In this document: positions 18,426 through 26,884 of the stretch, piece by piece
Numbering within the stretch: the stretch's first letter is position 1
Layout: every line of letters begins with the position of its first letter
Assembly: GCA_001304315.1 (NCBI GenBank)
Contig: LJUW01000012.1
Coordinates: 1-32,607, forward strand
From: a candidate division Zixibacteria bacterium SM23_73_2
Lineage (GTDB): Bacteria; Zixibacteria; MSB-5A5; SM23-73-2
Direction of reading: 5' to 3'
Length of the DNA: 32,607 nt
Translations under genes and position numbers: made by a program
Notes under the pieces: model-generated
Told to the model about the DNA's origin: nothing
Database searches by the model: none
Seen by the model: only the letters and a program-made list of their open reading frames with translations

Positions 18426-19772
18426 ATGAGAAGACTTTTTTTTATTTTAGCAGTTGTTTTACTGACCCTCTGGAGCAATTCATTTGCCTCACAAAAGACC
18501 CAGAGAATCTTAAGGCTTTTTGACGATTTAGAGGAGGTCATAATTTCGGTCTCGAATTCAATTAAACCCTCGGTTGTCCATATCGAGGTGGTTAAAAAAT
18601 CTGAGAGTTTCAAGTACAAATCCTTAGCCTCAGGTCTGATCGTGGATAAAGATGGTTTGATTCTTACCAACGAACATGTGGTGGATAAGGCTCAATCGAT
18701 CACCGTAACCCTGGCAAGCAAGCTCGAATATTCCGCAGAACTCATCGGAACAGATAAGCTCACCGATTTAGCCCTGATTAAAATAAAAACAGGCGAGAAT
18801 TTAATTGTGGCGAATTTGGGCGATTCGGAAAAGGTTGAGGTGGGGGAATGGGTAATTGCTGTGGGAAATCCTTACGGGTTTGACCGAACCGTGTCCTTTG
18901 GGATAATAAGCGGGATAGGAAGAGTATTGCCCAATCTACCGGTGGAGATACAGCCCATAAACGAGTTCATTCAAACCGATGCAGCCATTGATCCGGGCTC
19001 ATCCGGTGGTCCTCTGGTCAACCTGAAAGGGGAGGTAATAGGAATAAACTCGGTCTGGGTAGGGAGGGGACAGGGATTTACCATTCCAATAAACACAGCC
19101 ATTGAGGTCAAAGATAAACTTCTTTTATCCGGAACCATAGAAAGGGGCTGGATAGGAATTGAGATCCAACCTCTCAATAGAGATCTTGCCAGATATTTCG
19201 AGGATGAGGGTCTGGAGGGCATTATCGTTTCGGACGTGGAACCGGATTCACCTGCGGAAGCCTCTGGACTTCTATCCGGGGATATAATTATCGAGTATCA
19301 GGGAGAAAGGGTAAAAGCTGAAAAGGATGAAGATTTAAACAAATTCAATCTACTTATCTCTCAGACCAAACCGGAGGATAAAGCCAAACTGAAAATCAAA
19401 AGAGGTGAAAATCTTATAGAGATGGAAGTGGAAATCGGTCAAAAGCCAAAAGTGAAACCGGATGAATACGAGACAGATTTGGGCTTCACCGTTGAGGAGA
19501 TAACCGATGCCATGTACAAAAGATACAGGTTGGAGGATAGGGTAGGGGTTATAGTATCATATGTCGAGGTAGGAAGCCCCGCCAGCAAAGGGGAGCTTTC
19601 CGAATCGGATGTGATTATAAAAATAGAGGATCTAAGTATCGAAACCTTAGATGATTTCAAAGATGCTCTGGAAAAGCTTGACAACAGGGATCAATTTTTA
19701 TTAACGGTTAAAAGAGGAAAAAACAAAAGGTTCGTTCTGATAATAAAAGAGGAAGAAAAAGAACAGCAGTAA
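18426..19772 (+). CDS. HtrA-like serine protease with two PDZ domains
   Basis: ILTNEHVV, LTDLALIKI, DPGSSGGPLVN; PDZ GIEIQPLNRDLARYF... and DLGFTVEEITDAMYKRY.... Confidence 0.94.
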   Translation: MRRLFFILAVVLLTLWSNSFASQKTQRILRLFDDLEEVIISVSNSIKPSVVHIEVVKKSESFKYKSLASGLIVDKDGLILTNEHVVDKAQSITVTLASKLEYSAELIGTDKLTDLALIKIKTGENLIVANLGDSEKVEVGEWVIAVGNPYGFDRTVSFGIISGIGRVLPNLPVEIQPINEFIQTDAAIDPGSSGGPLVNLKGEVIGINSVWVGRGQGFTIPINTAIEVKDKLLLSGTIERGWIGIEIQPLNRDLARYFEDEGLEGIIVSDVEPDSPAEASGLLSGDIIIEYQGERVKAEKDEDLNKFNLLISQTKPEDKAKLKIKRGENLIEMEVEIGQKPKVKPDEYETDLGFTVEEITDAMYKRYRLEDRVGVIVSYVEVGSPASKGELSESDVIIKIEDLSIETLDDFKDALEKLDNRDQFLLTVKRGKNKRFVLIIKEEEKEQQ

Positions 19773-19852
19773 CTCAAACCCTCTGGTTTGAATCTGATGT
19801 TTTTTTATAAATGATAAAAATCCTTCATCGACAATTCAGGATTTTAATAGTG

Positions 19853-19877
19853 CGGGGAATTCATCCCCGATTTTTTA
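19853..19877 (+). terminator. Hairpin with T-run downstream of HtrA
   Basis: CGGGGA-ATTCA-TCCCCG followed by ATTTTTTATT. Confidence 0.65.
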
Positions 19878-19917
19878 TTCAAACACAAAAAGGGGCTGTT
19901 GTTCAACCCCATTGTGT

Positions 19918-19951
19918 CATTCTGATCCCCCTAACAGCGGGGGGAAGAATC
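19918..19951. repeat. Imperfect inverted repeat
   Basis: ATTCTgatCCCCC ... GGGGGGaAGAAT. Confidence 0.55.
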
Positions 19952-20103
19952 TCAGTTTTCTTGTGACATAAAAGACCCTTTACTCCTTTTCCCAGCCTAA
20001 GGGGGGGCAGTGTGATATTTGTAGACTTTGGCAAAAATCCCATTTATTTCCTCAAAACAAGTCAACAAATTTTTAACCGGATTTTGTAAGACAAAATTCT
20101 ATG

Positions 20104-20122
20104 GCAGGACCAATTCCTGCCA
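20104..20122. repeat. Inverted repeat
   Basis: GGCAGGA-CCAAT-TCCTGCC. Confidence 0.7.
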
Positions 20123-20258
20123 CTATTATGAGATTAGCAAGGAGTTTATTGATATAATTGAATCTATTTTATGAGGGAAATCATCCCCGCCTCTTTTTAT
20201 AATGAACTCAAAAAAAGCACCGCAACCTTAGGTTTCGGCGACTGAGAATCCAAAACTT

Positions 20259-22412
20259 TTATGAGGCCCTCCCCTCCACTAAATACATCCTGCTGTCCCC
20301 ATCATCCAGAGTCATCAAAATCCCATTTTTAAGTTCTTTTGAGGATGTTTTAATAACTTTATTCTCCAAAGGATCAACCAGCCTAATCCTTTTGCCTTTG
20401 ATCCCCAATTTTCTGGAGAAGAGTTTAAGAATGAAAGAGGTTCTCTGGTTAGATGAGATTTTAGTATTCAAAAGATACAAAACAACGCTTTTATCGTTTT
20501 TATGCACCGATAAATCGATATCCGGAACCGAACACCAGGCCAGGGTCTCTACTTTTGTCTTTTTCAAAACCTCCTCTAAGAAGGTAAGTTTTCTGTGGTT
20601 TCTAAAAGAAGCAATGTCAAAGGTGAAAAGCCAGACCTCACCTTTCCCCAGCTTGATTCTTACACCGACCTTTTTCCCGAAAGCCTTTGCCACAACCTGA
20701 GCACGAGTAGAAGCATTAATATACCCGAAACTCAGAGCATCGAATCTCTGCCCAAAAGCATCAATCTCCTCTATGGCTAATTTCTCTTTGGTTTTAGCAT
20801 TTAAAGCCCTGGACAGAGCATCACATCTTCTCATCTTATCATCCAGTTTGGGCAGAAGTCCAAAAAGGATTATGGTTTTCCCCTCTTTTGTGATTTCAAC
20901 TATTTTGTTTTGAGTCCCCTCATCCATGAATTCGGCACAGGGAACGAATAATATTCTGGATTTATCTGAGCTTTCCTCCAGCCACAGATCGGATATACAA
21001 TAATCCAACTTCAGATCATCCAGATCCTGGCTAAGTCCTCGATGGGTTTTTTTCAAAAGGATATTTACGTATCCAAATGGTTTTTCCACCCTCATCTGAG
21101 AAAACCAAAAGTAAGGTCGGTAATATGCCAAGCTAATCTCACCAAGACTTTTAAGTTCCTGCAAAGGTATTTTTTCAGTCAGAAGATTAATTTTTTTTAT
21201 TATGTCGTAGTTGTCTTGTATAGCCCCATCAGGGGCGAGGGGTGAATCGTACCAGAGATCCCCCTCAACAAACATGTAATAGTTAAAACCAATGATTCCT
21301 GAACGTAAAGCTTTTAAAAGAAAGAATTTTGTCTTTTTAGGAGTTATCGGAAAATACTTTTTCCCTTCCTGGGGAGAATCAGACCAACGACCACAGCTTA
21401 TGGATGAAGCCCACCGAAATCGTGCACATCCAACGAAATACTTAATATACCTGTTAAGTAACTGGCTATTTTCATCCCAGCTGATATCAGCACTCAGGAA
21501 TGTCTTTTCCTGGTCAAAATTACTCCAACTAAAGGGCAAGTAAAGATCAAGGGCAGAAAAAGAATTGGTGAAAAACATAGCATTGACTTCGAAGGATAAA
21601 AATAAATCCCTTAATTCGTTTATGAAATCCTCGAGGTACTTGTCCCTAAAACTGAGCCAGTCAAAGTACTTCACCAGATCAGAGGGTTTTTTCACCTTTA
21701 AGTTTCTCGGGGGTTCCATCTCTTTGAAATCCTTATATTTTCTTCCATAAATACGGTTTAATTTTTTTATATCCTTATACATATCCTCAAGATAATCGGG
21801 AAATAGATTTTTGACGATATTTTCCGAATAATTAGCGTCAAATGGTCCAGAATTATGCCCAAAAGACAATTGGTTATCCAGTTGAATCAAAAAAACCGGA
21901 CCCTTGGGATAGATGTAATTCTTTAATACTGAACTCAATGCGGTAAAATATCTTTTTAAGTAAGTTTTGAAAAAGGGATGATGATAACAGGGCACATAAC
22001 CTTGCTTTACCTTTACCCTATCTGAGGTTTTTATCGGCTGGTTTTCTGAATCTCTTGCCAAGACATCCGGGCTGGAAAATATGAACTCCGGATAACCGCC
22101 GTTTTCCCATTCGGATCCGATATAGGGACCAACTTTTAGTATCACCTTGAAGCCGAATTCCCTTGCTAATTCCAAAAATACCACAAGATCCGTTCTCGAA
22201 TCGGTCTGTCCCAAGAAATCGAAATCACCTGGTGAGATCTCATGGAGATTCCAGGGAACGCAGGTGGAAATAATCCGAAAACCCGCTTTCTTTATTCTCT
22301 CAAAACATACCGACCAGTACCTTTTATCTACCCTGAAATAATGGATCTCAGCTGAAAAAGGATAGTATTCCTCTTTTCCAATTAAAAATTTATTATCTTC
22401 TATTGTAATCAT
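20259..22412 (-). CDS. Glycoside hydrolase family 35-like (beta-galactosidase-related) protein
   Basis: N-terminus FLIGKEEYYPFSAEIHYFRVDKRYWSVCFERIKKAGFRIISTCVPWNLHEISPGDFDFLGQTD..LVVFLELAREFGFKVILKVGPYIGSEWENGGYPEF is GH35-like. Catalytic positions deviate (see findings). Confidence 0.83.
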   Translation of the reverse strand: MITIEDNKFLIGKEEYYPFSAEIHYFRVDKRYWSVCFERIKKAGFRIISTCVPWNLHEISPGDFDFLGQTDSRTDLVVFLELAREFGFKVILKVGPYIGSEWENGGYPEFIFSSPDVLARDSENQPIKTSDRVKVKQGYVPCYHHPFFKTYLKRYFTALSSVLKNYIYPKGPVFLIQLDNQLSFGHNSGPFDANYSENIVKNLFPDYLEDMYKDIKKLNRIYGRKYKDFKEMEPPRNLKVKKPSDLVKYFDWLSFRDKYLEDFINELRDLFLSFEVNAMFFTNSFSALDLYLPFSWSNFDQEKTFLSADISWDENSQLLNRYIKYFVGCARFRWASSISCGRWSDSPQEGKKYFPITPKKTKFFLLKALRSGIIGFNYYMFVEGDLWYDSPLAPDGAIQDNYDIIKKINLLTEKIPLQELKSLGEISLAYYRPYFWFSQMRVEKPFGYVNILLKKTHRGLSQDLDDLKLDYCISDLWLEESSDKSRILFVPCAEFMDEGTQNKIVEITKEGKTIILFGLLPKLDDKMRRCDALSRALNAKTKEKLAIEEIDAFGQRFDALSFGYINASTRAQVVAKAFGKKVGVRIKLGKGEVWLFTFDIASFRNHRKLTFLEEVLKKTKVETLAWCSVPDIDLSVHKNDKSVVLYLLNTKISSNQRTSFILKLFSRKLGIKGKRIRLVDPLENKVIKTSSKELKNGILMTLDDGDSRMYLVEGRAS

Positions 22413-22878
22413 TTAAAAGTTGGAAGGCATAACCTATTGATTATATTGAATTTAAAAAATTAAACCCTTCTCTTTAATTTCATTTAAATTTTATATCTAA
22501 ATTTTGATTTGTCAACAAAAAAATTCCCATTTTTGCATTTTTTTAGATTTTTTTGACAGAAAAGTTCAAGTAAAGTGTGTAATCTTTTGAATAACAACTA
22601 ATTAAAAACGAAGATGACTTCCCTGGTATAAAAGACTGATTTTTTTATTATGATTTTATAAGTTATTTAATGTCAATTAATTAGAAAAAATAATGCTAAA
22701 ATTTCCTCCTCGTTCTATCAGACATTAAAGAAATCGGCAAGTTTGAAACAAACTTAATGAAAAAACAAAAACCTTACTGAAAATAGTAAATTGATATTCC
22801 CCAGAGGGTCTCTGAAAAAGATGGTGTTTACTCAAAATCCTTATCCTCCTTCAATTTATCCTGAAGCAGTATGATAAA

Positions 22879-22910
22879 AACCCCCATCCAAAAGACAAAG
22901 GATGGGGGTT
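22879..22910 (-). terminator. Rho-independent terminator
   Basis: AACCCCCATCC-aaaagacaaa-GGATGGGGGTT, 11-bp stem; minus strand runs into TTTTTAT. Confidence 0.85.
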
Positions 22911-22938
22911 GGTTATGTACAATTCTCAAGAACCGCTT

Positions 22939-24165
22939 TTATTTAAGAAGAATCATCTTCTTCATGTCCTCGAACTTATCAGTTTTAACCTTATAGAAAT
23001 AAATACCGGAGGCAACGGATTTCCCTTTTTCGTTTTTACCGTTCCAGAGAACCTCTCTAATCCCGCTCAGCATAGCCTTATCAGCTAAGGTCTTGACTCT
23101 CTGTCCCAGAAGATTAAAGACCTCAACTTTAACCCAGGAGTCCTCCGGCAGATAAAACTTGATTACCGTAGTGGGATTAAATGGATTGGGATAGTTCTGG
23201 AAAAGGGTGAAATTCTCAGGAAGAACAGCCTCTTTTCCCTCTTCTTCCTCGACACCTGAATTTCCCTCGAATATAAGACCTGAAACATTGGAAGTTAAAG
23301 GAGCAAAACAGAAGGCGTTTGTACCAGGGATAAGCGCGCTGGAAGTATCCCTGAACACGCACCAGTAACCCCCTTTTCCTAACGTGAACTGGAAATTCCC
23401 AGATCCATCAGTTTCAGTTGAACAGATCCTGCCTGGAAAAAAGCTTGTGGTAACGTCTTTACCACGAGCGTAAACAAAGACGCCGACATCCGGGGTCGTG
23501 CCATCAGATTCTAATGCGGTGCCGCTTATGGTGGCTTTCTCTCCGATAACTCCGGATCGAAAAACTGGGCTGTAAGTTTTAGAATCTATATCTGTGAATT
23601 GGAGGTGAACCGGACCTCCTGGTTTGCCCACTGTTGAATCCAACACAATGCTTTTGGTTGTATCCCAATTAGGAACCTGAGTATGATCTCCGTTGAAATA
23701 AGCTGTAAACAACTTTTGTTTACCTGAGGTTGCTGGCAAACCAGTTCCCATGAACCAGACAAGACCAGGAGATATAACCTTCGGAGTATAGTTAGCATCC
23801 CATATCGAATCTCTCCTGCAGACATCTGGATCACCTACATTTGCGGGTTCGGGAAAAATCAAAGCTGGGCTGTAACCTAATGCCCAACTCTCCCATAATA
23901 TGGAGTCACATAATATATCCCGGTTCTCCGAGTGATAATAACTTATAGCAAATGAAAGACCATATAAGGATTGATCTGTCCAGACACTGCATACAACAGA
24001 AAATGGTAAAGGTCTGACCTGGAATTGATTCCAGGTCTGACTCATCGGCACGCCGTAAATCCAAACTGTATCTGGATCTCCAGGGTCCTGTCCCCAGGTA
24101 GAATTAAAAGCCAATATGAGGAAAACAGAAATCAAAGCCAAAAATAATATGCTTCTTTTCATCAC
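22939..24165 (-). CDS. Secreted protein with T9SS type A-like C-terminal sorting domain
   Basis: Signal peptide; C-terminus FTLFQNYPNPFNPTTVIKFYLPEDSWVKVEVFNLLGQRVKTL...WNGKNEKGKSVASGIYFYKVKTDKFEDMKKMILLK. Confidence 0.92.
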   Translation of the reverse strand: MMKRSILFLALISVFLILAFNSTWGQDPGDPDTVWIYGVPMSQTWNQFQVRPLPFSVVCSVWTDQSLYGLSFAISYYHSENRDILCDSILWESWALGYSPALIFPEPANVGDPDVCRRDSIWDANYTPKVISPGLVWFMGTGLPATSGKQKLFTAYFNGDHTQVPNWDTTKSIVLDSTVGKPGGPVHLQFTDIDSKTYSPVFRSGVIGEKATISGTALESDGTTPDVGVFVYARGKDVTTSFFPGRICSTETDGSGNFQFTLGKGGYWCVFRDTSSALIPGTNAFCFAPLTSNVSGLIFEGNSGVEEEEGKEAVLPENFTLFQNYPNPFNPTTVIKFYLPEDSWVKVEVFNLLGQRVKTLADKAMLSGIREVLWNGKNEKGKSVASGIYFYKVKTDKFEDMKKMILLK

Positions 24166-24294
24166 CCCTCCTCTTTTTTAAAGGTTAAATTTTTCCCTTT
24201 CCCGGGAAATAGTTTTCTGCCGCTCTTTCTATCCTGAAACCAACTATTAATTTTCTAAATCCTCACCTCCTTTTTGAACCAAAAAATAATTCCC

Positions 24295-26262
24295 TTATCT
24301 TAAAAGAACCATTGTTTTGATATCAGAGTACTCTTCGGCTTCTATTTTATAGAAATAGATTCCAGTGGAAACGTCCTCTCCATTCTGGTTTTTGCCATCC
24401 CACTCCATCTGTCTTACTCCTTTGGGGAAAAAGCCAAATGCCAGAGTCCTTACCTTTTGTCCCACGATATTGTAGACTTCCAGCTTCACCTCACAATCCC
24501 GGGGAAGAGCAAATCTTATCGTGGTATAGGGATTGAAGGGATTAGGATAGTTCTGGAACAGGGCAAAATTTTCAGGCACTGCTTCTTCTTCCTCCTCGAC
24601 CTCAACTTTTGGAGGTTTGAAATTGATACCCGACGTATCGGTTAGCAAGGGATCGAAACAGTACATTCCTTTGGAGATATCCATGAAAACGCAATATTTC
24701 TTCCCCATCAAGACGTTGAACTGGTATATTCCCATCTCATCGGTAAGCGTGGAATCCGTTCTGGATATCTGTATTCCGCTCTCGTATTCATAGAGATATA
24801 CGGTCTCATCTGACCAGGGAAGTCCAGCTTCGAAATAAACCACACCGCTTATTGTAATCCTGCCGCCGGGAATACCCGGTGACATAAAAACATTGTAAGA
24901 GGTATCTTTCCTCAGATAGTTGAAAGTATAAGAGGTAGCAGGATTGGTGCATCCCGCACCGTCCATGCATATGTTGTACTCCCACCCTCCCTTAACCACC
25001 CTGAATTTGTAATTGCCCACGCTGTCCGAAAGAACACTGTCCTCCACAAATAAATCACTTCTCACCTGGCCTGAGAGATAAATCCACTGGTTAGCCCAGG
25101 TGATTGGAGGGGTCTGGTAAACGGTTCCGGATAAGAAAATATAGCCGCCCAGGGTATCCCCTTCAAAATCGTTGTTCAGAGCGTCCTTCATCAGATTGGT
25201 GAAACAGTAAGCCTTTGACGGGGTAAATGTTGCTGTAGTCCTAACGCAATAGCTCCCGCCTTTCAAAACGTTGTACTCGTAATAACCTGAATTATCCGTT
25301 CTGATCGTATCGGTGATGGTTCCGGAAAGGTAGATCTTTTTATTTTTCTCAGGATTTGGTGGATTCTTTGTGTAAGCGATTCCGCCGATTACCACCCCTT
25401 CTCCCTTGAGGTACTTACCATAAAAATCAATACCAAAAGTATCGGAGGTCAAACTGTCAAAACAATAAGTGTTTACGCTGTCCCTCATCTCAAAAGTGGT
25501 GTCCCGGAACACGCACCAATAAGCGTCTTTTCCCACTGTGATTTGGTATATGCCCAGAGAATCGGTTTTAACCATACCGTGTCTCCCCGCTATAAGAAAA
25601 GTATCCTCCACACTTATCGACCATCTGTCCTTACCCCGGAAATATACCCGAGCACCGGTATCCGGAGTTACCCCATCAGGTTTGAAAACCTGCCCCTCTA
25701 TCGTTACCGCCCCTCCTATCAAGCCTTGTCTGAAAACAGGAATCCAATTATTAGATAAATCACTCAAAAACAATGAGTCCTCGAAGGTATATTTTACCGG
25801 ATCGATTACTATCCCTTTAGTGGTATCCCAGTTCAAAGCCTGCAAATAATCGCTATTAAAATAGGCTTTGAACAACTGATGTTTTCCAGGTGGAAGAGAA
25901 TAGAAACCAAAAAACTTCATAGACTTCGGAGCAGGAGACTCAGGATCCGAATAAGTAACAGAGTCATTTGTAAATGCTAAGGTGAAACCTGTTATCACAT
26001 TAGCTGAATCCAAAAAGATGTCGAGATTCTGGGAGTGATAAAAAGTCAAAGGCACTCGTGCTTCATAGATAAGTTGATCCGTTGATATGCTGCAGGTGAG
26101 GGCAAAGGTTTTAGGCCATCCGATGGAGGTGATTGTCTCTGTCATCGGAATTCGCGATACCCAGATAGTATCGGGCATATCGGGATCCTGGGCAGATGCA
26201 GGGCTGAGACCCAGAGTGGCTAAGATTAAACCAAAAATAACCGCTGTTAATAATTTCCTCAT
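24295..26262 (-). CDS. Secreted multi-domain protein with Cys-pair repeats and T9SS type A-like C-terminal sorting domain
   Basis: Signal peptide; N-terminal region paralogous to 22939-24165; several repeats ending YCV...YCF; C-terminus FALFQNYPNPFNPYTTIRFALPRDCEVKLEVYNIVGQKVRTL...GIYFYKIEAEEYSDIKTMVLLR. Confidence 0.92.
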   Translation of the reverse strand: MRKLLTAVIFGLILATLGLSPASAQDPDMPDTIWVSRIPMTETITSIGWPKTFALTCSISTDQLIYEARVPLTFYHSQNLDIFLDSANVITGFTLAFTNDSVTYSDPESPAPKSMKFFGFYSLPPGKHQLFKAYFNSDYLQALNWDTTKGIVIDPVKYTFEDSLFLSDLSNNWIPVFRQGLIGGAVTIEGQVFKPDGVTPDTGARVYFRGKDRWSISVEDTFLIAGRHGMVKTDSLGIYQITVGKDAYWCVFRDTTFEMRDSVNTYCFDSLTSDTFGIDFYGKYLKGEGVVIGGIAYTKNPPNPEKNKKIYLSGTITDTIRTDNSGYYEYNVLKGGSYCVRTTATFTPSKAYCFTNLMKDALNNDFEGDTLGGYIFLSGTVYQTPPITWANQWIYLSGQVRSDLFVEDSVLSDSVGNYKFRVVKGGWEYNICMDGAGCTNPATSYTFNYLRKDTSYNVFMSPGIPGGRITISGVVYFEAGLPWSDETVYLYEYESGIQISRTDSTLTDEMGIYQFNVLMGKKYCVFMDISKGMYCFDPLLTDTSGINFKPPKVEVEEEEEAVPENFALFQNYPNPFNPYTTIRFALPRDCEVKLEVYNIVGQKVRTLAFGFFPKGVRQMEWDGKNQNGEDVSTGIYFYKIEAEEYSDIKTMVLLR

Positions 26263-26815
26263 TACTTTACTCCTGATAAGTTTAGAATAGTATATGCTCT
26301 TTTATAGATACCAACGTTTTTTATTTTCTATAGCTTGTATTCTCTCTTCCAAAACCTACTTCAACTCTCCGCTTTGAGAGCGCTTTCCATAAAAACTCAA
26401 ACAATCGTCTCCAGGACTCCAAATGTAAATATATAACAAAATTGGATTTCTTTGTCAATAAAAAAATTTGATTTTTTTTAAACTCATAAAGATCGAGAAA
26501 GAAAAAAATGAAATCCGGGCAAGTCTATAAACGCTTTACTTTTTTCGATTTCCGATAAATTAAAGGCTCCTCAGAAGATCAAAATCCCAAGGCCATCGGA
26601 GGAGAACTATCTTTAAATCGTTAGTTGGACAACTAAATACAAAGGATCTATAAAAAAATCCATTAAAAGACACCCATCCAATAATATGGGTTAATGAAAA
26701 ACCATTTAGGCAAAAGAGTTAGGTTTTTATTTGGTGGGCGATAATCAGAGAAAGAAAGCAAAGAAAGCTCTAAAAAACCTTCTTTTAAGTCTTAACCTGC
26801 TGTTTTTCCAAAAAA

Positions 26816-26848
26816 TTATGGGATGGGGGAGACTCCCCCATCCCATAA
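26816..26848 (-). terminator. Strong hairpin terminator
   Basis: TTATGGGATGGGGGA-GAC-TCCCCCATCCCATAA, 15-bp perfect stem; minus strand continues TTTTTTGG. Confidence 0.88.
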
Positions 26849-26884
26849 TCTGTGTTCATCTCAACAATTCGTAGCTTGATTCTT

